Shown: positions 34,494-46,979 of the stretch, piece after piece
Numbering within the stretch: the first letter of the stretch is position 1
Layout of the letters: every line of letters begins with the position of its first letter
Origin: Lottia gigantea
Taxonomy: Eukaryota > Mollusca > Gastropoda > Lottiidae
Reading direction: 5' to 3'
Length of the DNA: 64,000 nt
Assembly: GCF_000327385.1 (NCBI RefSeq)
Contig: NW_008707002.1
Span: 333,792-397,791 of the forward strand
Program-made: the position numbers and the translations under genes
Notes under the pieces: generated by a model
The model's database searches: none
What the model was told of the DNA's origin: nothing
Seen by the model: the letters and a program-made list of their open reading frames with translations, nothing else

Positions 34494-35689
34494 GTAAGTT
34501 TGATTTTTTTGATTTTTTGAACATCGTTACTAAAAAAAAACAATTCAAAATGTAACATAGTACATATAACCAGCAATATCTCTACTATTCCTGTCCTAGA
34601 CCTATTCTAACGCCTTGGTCTCCAATTTGAAAAAACAATTCGTATCCCTCCTAATTTGTTAATACGTTCTCTCGCCTATCTTTAATAACAGTAAACTTTC
34701 TGATTGTTGTTACAATGTATAACATTTTGAAATAAAAAACAGCTTTGCATTTGTCTGTTATATATTTAAATGCCCTCCACATCGTTTCGACAATGATACT
34801 ATTTGTCACTCGCTAACGATAAAAGATAATAATACATAATGAAATATTCTAGTGAGGAAATGGCTGTTTCTCAATCTGTATTTTATTATTAAAACTTTAT
34901 ATTAAAAAGGTGTGTGTACGTTGAAGAAAAAAACAACTTGTCGCCAGGTATCTGCCTTCTTCAACACTTTATCACAACTTCAAGTTTAAATTTGACATGA
35001 ATTGTGATTTATATTGACTCGTTATATTGACGAGTGTGTTGTGTCAATACTCAAACACTTTTTATTGTAACAATATTGTCGTGCACATTGTCCGGAAGTT
35101 ATTTGATGTGACAGATTTAAGTGGGTATTATGGGACGTTGATGATTTCAATTGGTTGGTTATTTCCTGAAATTTCAGGATTTTCACGCCAGAAGTTGTGA
35201 TAGAAGAGGAACTGTCTCGGTTGATGGGTGTGGGTTGGAATAACCGATATGGTAGAAAATTAAATAAGAAAAGATAATTGAAGATGCACTGAGTATCGCT
35301 TTAAGTCTTTAAGTCAACGATGGGGATTGAACCAAGGGCAAAGTTTTAAAAATAACACCCAATCCCTTCACTGTTTAAAAAAATGGCTCCCCTCTTAAAC
35401 CTTCACTCTTAACACCCCTGTAATAATGAACATTATAAGAAATACTAAATACACGCGTCGTCACACGCCATCTCGTGCCCCAGACACCCTCTTTATCTAC
35501 CTTCAACTGACATTGTTCAAAACTCAAACACTTCAAACTTTCTACTGGCGACATGAAATTTGTTAAAAAAAACTAGTCAAATACAAATTTGATACAAACA
35601 TTGTTACTATTTATTTTTTGTCATTTTGTGTATTTTTCAATAGTTGACGATTTGAGTCTAGTAAAACATTGAGCAAATCCTAGCAACGT

Positions 35690-36250
35690 ATTCCCGAAAT
35701 CCTAGAAACAGTGTTAGATGATAAGACTACAGGATATCCTAGAAACAGTGTTAGAATTAATACTGTAGGATGTCCCAGAAACAGTGTTAGAAGTTAAGAC
35801 CCTAGGATATCCTAGAATCAATGTTAGAAATTAAGACCCCAGGACAGCCTATTGTTAAGATCATTCGGAGAATACACAGGCTGGTTTTATGAGGTATGAG
35901 ATGAGATATCATGGACGATAGTCGATATGAAACAATGTTACTACATGTACAGAAACACGTGTATCTACGTCTGTCTATGTTCTGTTAGTATTCTCTACAG
36001 AGTACCTGCTGAGATCTATCACAATGTTATACTTAATTCACAGGACTAGGCATATTTCTACCAGCAGGTGCCCGTAACGTAGTACAAACATACATGTATC
36101 TCCCACACTAAGACATAGTTGAGACAACTGTGCGGATCTATTACAATATTATACTTTATTCACAGGACTAGGCATATTTCTACCAGCAGTTATTCGTATC
36201 GTTATACCCACATCCATAGAAGTAACATTAAGTAATGCATGTATCTGCCA
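35690..36250. repeat. Degenerate 37-40-bp repeat and a 120-bp duplication
   Basis: About four units with CCTAGAAACAGTGTTAGA lie at 35,695-35,860. At 36,010-36,110 and 36,130-36,240 a block is duplicated, sharing CAGGACTAGGCATATTTCTA and CCAGCAG. The surrounding 34.5-39.4 kb has no exon that I can support. Confidence 0.65.
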
Positions 36251-36299
36251 CAATAAGGCATAGCTCGATCTCGACAACATCATTGAGAAATATATGTTC

Positions 36300-36410
36300 A
36301 ATTATTAAATAGATAACTTAAATTAAAATCGATTTAAATGATTGACCAATAAGATGGCTGAAACAATGACATGGTTAAGTTTTTGATAATAAGATCCAGG
36401 TTTGTCTCGG
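36300..36410. repeat. Palindromic ATTGACCAAT-type element
   Basis: AAATCGATTTAAATGATTGA then CCAATAAGATGGCTG, and at the right ATAAGATCCAGG, match in reverse the family at 17,350 and 56,255. Diverged. Confidence 0.45.
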
Positions 36411-37369
36411 AGTACCATCATTTAAATAAAATAAAATAAAAGAAGAGAGAAAGAATAAGAGGGTATATTATGAGTATAAATATTGAGATCTTGAGTTTAT
36501 TTTCGAACAATCGGTTTACAGTTTCCCACCAAAGAAATACCAATCATTTTCTACTTTCTGTTTCTATTTATCGGGAATGTGGGGTATTCAGACACAGAGT
36601 GTTTGGTGAGGAGTGATCTTTCAATGTCTTGATAATAGGTGGATGTTCATATCTTATCAGATGCACGTGTTAAATAATGCACATACTGGAATCTGTTGTA
36701 TTGAATATTAAAGGGGAGATTGTGTGCTAGTGGCACAAATTAGATTGAATATTAAACTGTCTGTCAGCTCTTTATAAAACAGGTATAGTGAATGATTCCT
36801 AATTACCAAAATCTCACAATATATGAATTTATCTTATTACCATGCAATCAAATTGAGTTTTTTCATCAATTTCAGTGGATAGATTAATTATTATTTTGTG
36901 AATTTATTTCTTATTACTTGCCTGATTTTCAAAACTTGCCTGATTTTCAAAAAGTTCTCTCAATTAGCCCTATTTCTTCATTACGGCAACGGTAGCCCAT
37001 AAATATCTTAAAATAGTCTTCCCATACGATGGTACAAAGAAATAACACAGTCCATGTAGGACACATACGTAGTTAGAATTTATATATTCTCTGTAATAGA
37101 CGTATACTGCCTCTTTAAGTAAGTATATATATCTATAACATAAAGTCTACCAATATTCAACTCGTCTCCACCCGTCTTTATCATCGATATCATTCAGTTG
37201 AAAGGCCAGAATCCTGTTTATTACTCATGTATCTAATAATTTACCTGAAACTCGCTATTGTTTGTTTTTACCCCTCCCTGTGTTTATTTGATTCTCTTAT
37301 TGTGTTAGTAAACAGACAGAAAAAGATTAAAAACGATTCTGATGTGAATGAAATCGATGTATTGATATA

Positions 37370-37745
37370 TTTGTACACATTGTTATACATCGTACGGTAA
37401 TACACTGTTATACATCGTAATACACCGTTATACATTGTAGTACATTGTTGTACATTGTTCATTGTTAAACATCGTTGTTGTACAATATTATGTTTGTGTT
37501 ATTAGCACACTGTTGTACATTACTGTAAATGTTTTGAAAATTGTTGTACACTATACATTATTGTACATATCTATTGTTATGCTTGTAAACAGCATTGTAC
37601 ATTGTTGTACACTGAAATACGTTGTCCATCGTCATGTTTGAACACACTGTTGTACATATCTGTACACTGATACAAAATACACACATTGCTGTACATTATT
37701 ATGTTTGTACACTGTTATAAACTGTTGTACATTGTACAAGTTTTG
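37370..37745. repeat. Degenerate TTGTACA-type repeat
   Basis: Irregular repetition of ACATTGTTGTACA and ATACATCGTAATACAC-like pieces over about 370 bp. No fixed period. Confidence 0.75.
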
Positions 37746-39442
37746 TTGCACGTAAATGTATGATAGCTATGCGTCGAAATATAAAACCTAGAAATGTCTT
37801 GATATTTTTGACTGTCTTGATATTTAATAGAGCTTGTTTCTAGACCTACATCAGGTAATATTTATTAGGTGTCGTCTTGTGCCAATATCCAGGGAGGTAT
37901 CAGACAGACAAACTGTTCCTGATTAACCAAAAATAATCGATGATGGCTATATAACGTATTGTAATATTCAAATATTTGTATAAGTTACGAGAATAGAGTT
38001 TTACAATCAGATTCTCAACACGGATTTGAGTGCGCATTCAGTGAGGACGTTCTTGCAATTTGGAGCTGAAATATCCAAAATTCCAAGACTATCGCCATTT
38101 GTCAATTGTCAATTAGTTCTTAAAGGTATTTGTCACCACGGGTAAAATTTTCATTGTAAATAATACTTTTTAGGGCAGGGGGATTTTTCCAGAAATCAGA
38201 CCTTACCAGAAATTTGTTAATTTCTAATCGTGTGATTGTTACAATATATTGGTACAAAGTTTTAGAATTGTTCTGTAGCTACTCGGGTTTCACCAACCTT
38301 GTCAATAATCTTATGAATGACATATCTTGTTAAGTAGGTGAATTCTCAGACGTCATGTATTATCGTCTGCAATCAGCGGTAATTAATTATCTCCCTTTAT
38401 CAAGCGATCGTCTGCTCTAAAAACACGTCTGTTACAACCATCATACGTCATATTTTACCAGGTTGTTGAGTGATGGGCCTTGTTCTTTCAAATAATTTGT
38501 CAAAACATGCAACAAGCCTTTTTGTCTCTTTGGCAGCTTTTTTGGCTGGTAATTATCAACAATGAATTTGCGTTGTAGTGTCTTATATCTAAGTCAAGAT
38601 TTTAAACTAGTAAATTTCACCAAAGTTCCGTTGTGCCGTATCTTCCAAGAGCTAATTAAAGTTCTCTTGCAGATTTGTTTTACTTACACAGAGTCCAGAT
38701 TACCAGTCGATAACTAGGCACATTCCAGAGAGGTACTAGGCGTGGCATGAGAATTTTTCATACCTATTTGGAACAAGTGAACAAGGGTGTCATGTATTTA
38801 GTGGTATTTAGATTGTTTAAAGGTGTCCTTACACCAGTTGCATATGGTTACGAATAAAAATACCGGTTATAAGTTTCAAACGCAACTCTCATGTGATTGA
38901 GATGTGACCTGCGTTCGGAAGTCATGACCACTTTTATTATTTAACATACGCAAATGGTAATCACCATGGGGTAAAGAAATCTTTAACGGCAAAGACCTCA
39001 CATGTCATCTTGTTCAATAATAATATAACACAACAAAACCTTTAATTTATTTTATTTGATAATTCACGATCCTACAATATAACTTGAACGTTTTAAATTC
39101 CTACTGCAACCACTGATTCTCATCTTATTAACCAGATAGAAACATTTACATAAATATACCAAAATAAACACTTTAATAACGTGAAACTATCAAAAAATGT
39201 CGAATTGACATACATATATACCCAAAAAAAACATTGATTATGTAAAATCTCTAAATGATGTCGAATTGACAAACCTAAATACCAAAAAAACAATATCAGC
39301 CATGTGAACCCTCTAAAAGAGTCTATTCTTTATATAATATTAGAAACACCGTATATCGAACATTTTTCATTACTTCAAGTGGCTTTTTGAGAATTTGAAT
39401 CCATTCGAGGAAAACGCTCAGTTATAATTTGTTTGGATGGAT

Positions 39443-40737
39443 CTAAGGACAGTTGGGAATATCACTCAAATGATTACATCTAGAGAATCTCACGTCGAAA
39501 CCAGTATTAGCTGGACAAGGTTTTGATGTGAATCGACCACGAATACACTGTAGATACCGTGTACAGTCCGTCGGATCGAGAAATATATCATAACCGTTAC
39601 CAGTACACGCATCTACAATATCAAAACATTGTGTATTACTGTAAATACTGTTAGATTCTATTTACACTGATTTCTTACTCTTTGTATGTATATCAGATCA
39701 CTTTAAGCTTATATATATACCCTATCAGTCTAGCTGTCAAACCTGACTACCAAATAAACAGAGCTATGCTATGTGGACTCTTCTGGAGGGAATCTGGATT
39801 GTTAACCCTCAAAACCAAATAAACACTAGCTATGTATTCAGAACACAAGTTATATAGATATACTACTTCTAGGTTTATTATATACTACGTTTAGAAACAC
39901 ATACAGGTAACATTAAAAACACAAGATATATAGATATACTACTTCTAGGTTTATTATATACTACGTTTCAAAACATATACAGGTAATAAACCCAGAAGTA
40001 GAATATCCATATAACTTGTCTTCTTAATGTTTACTCTCAGGGATGCTGAATAAAAAAGAACTTATTCGCAGATTGATGAATTTAAACTTACCAGGCCCTT
40101 GGACACAACCTGGTATATGTTGAAGATGATCGCATCGAAATCCATTAAAGCCCGTCCCTGTTGGACATCTTCTGGGTATTAACAAACCAGGGAATGCACA
40201 GTGTAAATATCCAGTGCAGTCGGTTGGATCTGCTCTAATCTCACCAGTAAGACACTGGGCTACAAATAAAAAATAAATATATATATATTTTAACAGTGGT
40301 ATTTCTATATCACTCTACAATTGATGTATTGTGCACTATTTTAACAGTGGTATTTCTATATCACTCTACAATTGATGTATTGAGCACTATTTTAACAGTG
40401 GTATTTCTATATCACTCTACAATTGATGTATTGAGCACTATTTTAACAGTGGTATTTCTATATCGCTCTACAATTGATGTATTGAGCACTATTTTAACAG
40501 TGGTATTTCTATGTCGCTCTATAATTGATGTATTGAGTACTATTTTAACAGTGGTATTTCTATGTTGCTCTATAATTGATGTATTGGGAACTATTTTAAC
40601 AGTGGTAAATGATTTGTTATTGTTGATAAATGAATGATTAAATAAGTGAAAAGTTTTAAGAATGAATGAATATATAAATTGAACATACCTGAGATATAGA
40701 CTACAACATTGAGCATTAACACAACTAGAAGCTTCAT
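39443..40737 (-). CDS. Secreted protein with two chitin-binding peritrophin-A domains, three exons
   Basis: Small secreted protein that should bind chitin in shell, cuticle, gut lining or mucus. Exons 40737-40689, 40259-40092, 39612-39443; GT-AG introns, both in phase 1; 128 aa. Residues 1-16 (MKLLVVLMLNVVVYIS) are a signal peptide, coded by the first exon alone. Each later exon codes for one type-2 chitin-binding domain (CBM14) with six cysteines: Cys19, 31, 37, 48, 59, 68 and Cys75, 89, 95, 105, 118, 127. Both domains share DPTDC, an aromatic residue three places before the third Cys, and a C-terminal H-L-x-x-I-P-x-C motif, so they arose by exon duplication. The protein ends one residue after the last Cys. 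No membrane segment or enzyme domain is present. Confidence is high for the structure; the tissue role is inference. Confidence 0.93.
39840..40020. repeat. Direct plus inverted repeat in chitin-binding gene intron 2
   Basis: Two direct copies of a block with ATATAGATATACTACTTCTA, GGTTTATTATATACTACG and ACATACAGGTAA or ATATACAGGTAA, then one inverted copy (TAATAAACCCAGAAGTAGAA, TATCCATATAACTTG). The last two can pair as a hairpin. Confidence 0.8.
40285..40612. repeat. 51-bp minisatellite in chitin-binding gene intron 1
   Basis: About six copies of a 51-bp unit (TTTTAACAGTGGTATTTCTA, then CTCTACAATTGATGTATTGA and GCACTA). Fifty-one bases equal 17 codons, so long repetitive open frames appear on both strands; they are by-products. 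Units diverge toward the right end. Confidence 0.94.
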
Positions 40738-40813
40738 TTTGACAATCTGTTGGATTCAAGTGAATCTAACCAATGTTGTTGATGATTTGACAAGATTAGC
40801 GACAGTCTGGGTG

Positions 40814-40822
40814 TTTTATATA
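40814..40822 (-). promoter_or_regulatory. TATA box of the chitin-binding protein gene
   Basis: TATATAAAA on the minus strand, 77 bases before the ATG at 40737. Transcription would start near 40,785-40,792, leaving a leader of about 50 bases. The motif stands alone in a region of ordinary composition directly upstream of a short gene, as expected for a strongly expressed secreted product. Confidence 0.6.
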
Positions 40823-41044
40823 TTATTAATTAATTATTAAAGGAAAAAGTTAAAATATTTCTATTCATTTCTTTAAAGGGATGGATGTGCCATTTTGGGA
40901 GATTCATTTTGGTCTTTCCGCACCCATCCCTTTAATCTCTTTCTATTCATAAACCAAGTACTAACGAACAACAAAAAAAACCCAAACAATATATTGACGA
41001 AACATTAGTAGCAGCTAATGGGCTGTTCATATGAGAAAGTATAT

Positions 41045-41150
41045 CAATCATAAGTGAGTAAGTATTTCATAATGGATAGTGGTATCTGGTGTCTAGAAGA
41101 GTAAGCATACCCTGGCTGGCACCACACCCGTCATAGTTACTTTTCATATA
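41045..41150 (-). mobile_element. Interspersed repeat, reverse copy of the 18,640 unit
   Basis: Read on the minus strand: GGTGTGGTGCCAGCCAGGGT, then CTTCTAGACACCAGATACC and CATTATGAAATACTTACTC. This matches the first unit of the 63-bp array at 18,640, and, more loosely, 9,190-9,290. Confidence 0.65.
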
Positions 41151-41271
41151 TAACTATCCCATGAAAACTTAAATTTCAAATGAAAAAAAAAATACCGGTT
41201 CTCTTCCTTTAACTTTACTCCTCAAATTAATTAATTTTAAAAAAATGCTAGGGGACACATTCTTATTAGTT

Positions 41272-41450
41272 TATAAACCATTCAGGAAGGTGGGTGATTC
41301 AGGAGAGATCACTGGCAAGAGGTTTGACCAAGGACCAGCTGGTAGAAAGGATCCTTGTGAACCCAAGTTATTATTCTTGTAAGAACAATGCAAAGAGGTT
41401 TGACCAAGGATCCTCGTGAACCTCTGTTGTTATTCTTGTAAAATTTTGAT
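41272..41450. repeat. Interspersed repeat with internal duplication
   Basis: GCAAGAGGTTTGACCAAGGA at 41,312 recurs as GCAAAGAGGTTTGACCAAGG at about 41,391, each followed by a GTGAACC and TTATTCTTGTAA block. The left part matches 22,680-22,760. Confidence 0.6.
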
Positions 41451-41912
41451 GTTTCTTTCCTTGTTAAGGGTTGACAATTCCAATGGAACTTCCATTTTGA
41501 GAATCTGCTGATTACACCGTGAAAGATGGTATAGTTTTTTGAGCTTTCTGTCCGTCATCATATTCTGTTTAATTTTAATTTGGATCTGTGATTGTTTTTT
41601 GTCTAGAAACTAGAGAATATGTTTTAGATAAGACTGGTTTGCAACTACGATTGTTCAGTCAAAGGTGCTCAAAGGTTGACCAAATTCAGGGATGGTAGGA
41701 TTTTCCCGGATTCCGATAGCATCAGTGCAGTTGGTTCGTTGACCACGAATCGCCCTCGGGACATATTAGTAGACCATAAACCGACATAAATAATCCTTAA
41801 CCTCAGGATATCGTCAATCTATTTAAAAATTAAAATTTCCTTTTCTTTGTGTAGGCTATATTTCGTCTGAACAGTTTTCTCCCGCCGTCGTGACGTCTTA
41901 TGGTGTTGTTTT

Positions 41913-42015
41913 TAACCAATCAAAGATAGTAATGTAGGATTCGTTTCCTGCCAAAGTAAATCAACAAGGCACAATTTAAGTTAGCAAGAAACGGATTCTA
42001 CATCTTTGATTGGTT
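41913..42015. repeat. Inverted repeat (hairpin element)
   Basis: Left arm AACCAATCAAAGATAGTAAT, GTAGGATTCGTTTC; right arm GAAACGGATTCTAC, ATCTTTGATTGGTT. Arms about 33-39 bp with one 6-base insertion in the left arm, loop about 30 bases. Likely a MITE. Confidence 0.75.
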
Positions 42016-42728
42016 CGAAATAACGTTATTACAACATAACTGTGGAATTTAGATAAGATTGGGTTGTTATACATTGGGCTTTATTTATTGCACACAAAAT
42101 GACAGTTGGCTTGGCTGGTGGCTGCCAGTCTACAAACCAACAAAATCAATTAGGTAGACATTTTTTATTAACTAATTAATCAATTAAAATTTAAAAATGC
42201 TGAAGGTGAATTTGAACCTAAATTTTTTTGCTGACCATTGATCTCAATATCAGTCGATCATCTGCGCTAAACGACATAGATATAGGATGAATTGGGTATA
42301 TTTATTAATACGTCCTGGTCCCAAACCCTGATCCCAAACCCTGGACCCAAACGTTCTGAACGTTTTAGAATGGGCCTATTCTACTAGGTTGACTTAATCC
42401 GTTTTATTTGATAAAAAATCCTCAGATTTCAGATTAGTTAAATTTTTAAAATTCTTAACAGATCAAAGTAACAGAAGGTCATCTTCTAATTTCATTGTTT
42501 AACATGTCAAGAGCGATAACTCGTGTAATAAAGGAGATAAGCAAACTGGAAATTTAGATAACTCAGTATCGGCGCGAGTGACCTCTCGGTTTATCTTCAT
42601 AATAAATTAAAGAATAATAAACATTACCGATTCAATTAGAAATTAGAGACTGGATCTTGTAAATGTTGGTGTTATGGTGACATGTTTCTCCAGTCCCTTT
42701 TTATTTAAGTAATAAACTGTTACCCTAT

Positions 42729-42824
42729 GGCGGTTATGGTCGTATATCAGGTTGGCTGGAAAATTGAATAAATGCGCAATTTTCCAGCCAAACCTTTGTC
42801 CTGATATACGACCATAACCGCCAG
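42729..42824. repeat. Long near-perfect inverted repeat (hairpin element)
   Basis: Left arm TGGCGGTTATGGTCGTATAT, CAGGTTGGCTGGAAAATTG; right arm CAATTTTCCAGCCAA, ACCTTTGT, CCTGATATACGACCATAACC, GCCA. All but an inserted block of about eight bases pairs, giving a stem of about 39 bp with a loop of about ten. Flanking AATAA/TTATT bases also pair loosely. Confidence 0.85.
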
Positions 42825-42829
42825 CTTAT

Positions 42830-45290
42830 TGCTTATATTTACGTTTTCAAGACTTTCTGATTTTGATACAAAGACTTTAATATGAATTTATAACGTTTGG
42901 GACTACCGACATGATTGTTTACATTGGAGACCGCCTATTTGATATAATGACGTCAATGAATTTGCATCAGTCCAATGCAATACGATATGGCAATTTTTAA
43001 GCTTTTACGTGTACAGCCTGTAACCTACGGGATGTTTGGTTATTGTCCAATCCACTCAACTGGGCGCTTTTGTACCTAACTTCGGTGCAAGCAGAGCATT
43101 GATTTGATAATATGACTTCCAATGTTTTGCCCCATCCACGCGAGTGTTTTCTGGCTATTTTCTTACAGTGTGCACGGAAGTGAAGTTATATTGTGGGTGA
43201 TTTTATTACAGTGTACACGGGGCCTGGGTTTGTTGTCTGTGAAGAAGACAATATTATTTTTTAAGAGTGTTTTTATCAGAACACGGTAATGAGGTGAATA
43301 AAGTCGCTGTATTTCAGATAAAACACAATTCATTCATCTCATATTTCTTACATAAAACACGAAATTTTACCGGCACGCGACTCCTTCTTATCTGGCATTC
43401 TCTGACAAATTTCATGAGGTTCTGCACTTTCCGTGCCAAATACCAAAGACCAGCATTAGCCAAATGATTCTAAACTTTTAGTATAATTAGTATTTTATTT
43501 CTAATATTGTTTTAAACGAGACCGACTGGTGCACAAGATTCCAAAATTTTCGAGAAGATTGTAATTAGATCTGCTATATAACAAGTTATAGGAATCTAGA
43601 TTTTATTTCAGGTTTTTGTATTGAAATTGAAGAAAATTTATTGGTTATTTTAAAAATTTTATTATATTGATGATGTCATGTCAGTGACGTGTTTGACCCT
43701 TGACCCTAGATCAGAATGACGTCATATTACGTGTCACCATGTAACTACGTGTAACTAACGACACCATGACAGTACTTTTCCCACCTTATATGACATGTCT
43801 TCTTTTCAAAAGTAGATTTACATTTTTAGTCATCATTTTTAACAAGTAACAACACTCATTGTCCCAAATTCATAGAAAAGAATTCCCCAAAAATATATCG
43901 ATGTATGTTATTCAACCAACGCCCTGTGTTTATGTTAAAGGCTAACTTTTGGTATCCAGTGTTTGGGTTTGGGTGATTTGGCAAGGCGAAGATTCTACCT
44001 ACATTTTAAGGTTGACCAATGACATAATCAACAAGAAAAGTTGCTTGGTTTTAGGCGATGATCATTCCAATAATTTGGGTTTCGAATTCCACTATCATTA
44101 GTTTTAAGCTGCCCGTGGTTGTCAATAAGTGATGAAGAACATTAAGAGGTAAAACTTTATTTGTGCTACTCGACCATGATTTGAAGTTTAAATACTTTAT
44201 TAGAAGCCATTTTGTTATTATTGCGTTCCTCTCGTTAATGATTATTTAGTTGCCATCATTTTCAAAGATCTGAAATATTCTAGCTAGGATATTAGCCTAG
44301 ACGGTGCACTAGATATTTGATCATCTGTTCAAACATCAAAACTGGGTCTGTTATTCTGAGTTGATATATAATTTTAAAGGTAGGCTCTATATCAGCCACT
44401 CAAACACGTCTGAAACTATTAGTATAATACTTCCGTGTATTGCTATATGAGGTAAACCTTGCAGGACCACGGTCTCATAATATCCTTTGATAAGAGTGGG
44501 TGGTTTAAACGATGCTGACCATTTCAAGTGCTTTCTCGGGTCACTTTGATCTCATGAAATCCGTTTTGATTTCCGTGTGTCACAAAAAGATCTAATACGG
44601 CTCTCTTCTGATCTGTTTCTGCCATGACGAGGGCGGGAAAAAAACGATATTTGTAAATAGCCTTATAATGCGATCTAGCCCACTTGAAACTACTTAAGGA
44701 TGTATTTTGGTTTTCTTCATTTTGATTGCGCGTGGGAGAATTCTTTTTATATCTTAAACAAAAACAATCGAAACATAAGTGAAAAATTGTCCGAATATTT
44801 CTGAAGTAATGCCATGTTTAGTAGAAAAGAATTAATTGTTTGGGGTAGGAATATGTTAGTAAAGCTGGAGCTATTCGGATTATAACCTAATCTTGGCGAT
44901 ATTTTAAACTAAAATCAACAAAACGCCGTTAATGATACCCATTCTGTCAGTTATTGCACCAATTATAGAATTTGATTGAGAGAAATACTCCCGTATTACT
45001 TCCGGTTTGTATAGAGCACGTGACAGACGTCATACCCCCTAGTAACCACGATCTACTGTGACGTTATTTTTTAGTTAAAATTCCATTTTAATTTAATAAA
45101 CAATTTCATAATGCATATTGTTTTAATTTTATTTCATAATTTTCCAAATTTGGATAATTAAATAGCTTATTTGTGTTGGATGCCGCCTTTTAGGCCCACG
45201 TCATTCGTCTGATTCTAGTCGTTTTTAGCGGGAATATGCAGTGAGGAAAACGGAAATTAACATGATGGTGGGCTAATAGACTTACAGTAA
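42830..45290. other. No certain gene; possible upstream region of the 45.3-kb exon
   Basis: AT-rich with several GT-rich and CGT-containing patches (for example TGACGTCAT-type and TACGTGT motifs at 43,690-43,750). No convincing exon. The open frame at 43,267-43,467 has no known match. Confidence 0.45.
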
Positions 45291-45295
45291 TTAAC

Positions 45296-45456
45296 ATGGA
45301 TTTAAAATATTTTGAAATATTGGTGAAATTTGTGACGAAGTTTGAGAATTATGACAGAATGAAAACGAAGGTAAAGGTTGAAGGTTTGACCAGAGAGTTT
45401 AATATTTTAAGTAAGATCTCGCTAGAAAAGTTTCGGATGTTTATCAAGTTTATGGG
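45296..45456 (+). CDS. Possible first coding exon of an unidentified gene
   Basis: An ATG at 45296 opens 53 codons plus two bases up to a strong donor (ATGGG/GTAAGTC, donor at 45457). It begins MDLKYFEILVKFVTKFENYD and stays Lys/Phe-rich with amphipathic spacing. Two very short upstream frames (ATGCAGTGA and a four-codon frame at about 45,272) precede it. The product is not recognised and no second exon was found in the following 18 kb. A chance open frame is quite possible in this base composition. Confidence 0.3.
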
Positions 45457-45984
45457 GTAAGTCGATTTCATAATAAAATGTAGTTGTTGTTTTAGTTTGT
45501 AGTGTTTTAAATGTTGGATGTCGGGATCAGTCTGAAATCATCCTGAAGCATATAGTGTATTTTTCTTTCTTTTTTTGAGACCTCTCAAAATGTTTATTTT
45601 TTTTATTTAGAATTCATCATCTAAACATAAATTTATATAAGCTTTAAAATCCTTAAAATAACTTCTATTTATTATCGCGGAAATTACCGGAGAACCCAAA
45701 AGACATTCTACCCTCTCCCCCGGCATGTCATCCGGACACAAGCTAAAAAAAGGGTAATTTGTATGTTAAAGAGATAAGAGGAGAATTTTTGTGTCATTTT
45801 GAAAGATATCAGCTGTTAATTGTCGAGGACAGACGAATAAAACAGGCGCCATTATATATCTCAAGGTCAGAAGTTTATGTTTGAAAGTGAAAGTTTTAAA
45901 TTTCTCGACATTACAGGTTATTATTACCTGGTTTAATTAATCAGTTTTTACTACATCATACCAACATCTCAAACTTTTTAATAA

Positions 45985-46975
45985 CTTGATAATACAACGT
46001 TATTTAACTTGAAAATATAACGTTATTATACTTGATAATATAATGTTATTTAACTTGATAATATAACGTTGTGTAACTTGATGATATAACTTTATTTCAC
46101 TTGATAATATAACGTTATTATACTTGATAATATAACGATATTTAACTTGATAATATAACGTTATTTAACTTGATATTATAACGTTATTTAACATGATAAA
46201 ATAACAATATTGATCTTGATAATATGACGTTATTTAACTTGATAATATAACGTTATCTAACTTGATAATATAACGTTATTTAACTTGATATTATAACCTA
46301 TTTGAACGTGTTATTATAACGTTATTTAACTTGATAAAATAACAATATTGAACTTGATAATATGACGTTATTTAACTTGATAATATAACGTTATTTAACT
46401 TGATATTATAACGTTATTTAACTTGATAAAATAACAATATTGAACTTGATAATATAACGTTATTTAACTTGATAATATAACGATATTTATTTTGATAAAA
46501 TAACGTTATTTAACTTGATAATATAACGTTATTTAACTTGATATTATAACGTTATTTAACATGCTAAGATAACAATATTGAACTTGATAATATGATGTTA
46601 TTTAATTTGATAATATAACGTTATTTAACTTGATAATATAACGGTATTTATTTTGATAATATAACGTTATTTAACTTGATATTATAACGTTATTTAACAT
46701 GATAAGATAACAATATTGAACTTGATAATATGACGTTATTTAATTTGATAATATGACGTTATTTAACTTGAAAATATAACGTTATTTAACTTGATATTAT
46801 AACGTTATTTAACATGATAAAATAACAATATTGAACTTGATAATATGACGTTATTTAATTTGATAATATAACAATATTGAACTTGATAATATGACGATAT
46901 TTAATTTGATAATATAACGTTATTTAACTTGATATTATAACGTTATTTAACTTGATAATATAACGTTATTTTACT
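45985..46975. repeat. 23-bp satellite-like array with palindromic AACGTT core
   Basis: About 43 copies of a 23-bp unit built on ATAACGTTATTTAACTTGAT. Unit types vary (AACAATATTGA in place of AACGTTATTTA, ATTATAACG, ATGACG), and groups of types recur in order, which points to duplications of several units at once. Each main unit carries the palindrome ATAACGTTAT. Confidence 0.95.
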
Positions 46976-46979
46976 ACAT

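Noticed and set aside
40296-40759. Repetitive frames on both strands
   Set aside because: They lie on the 51-bp array in intron 1 of the chitin-binding gene; the real exon 1 uses a different frame.
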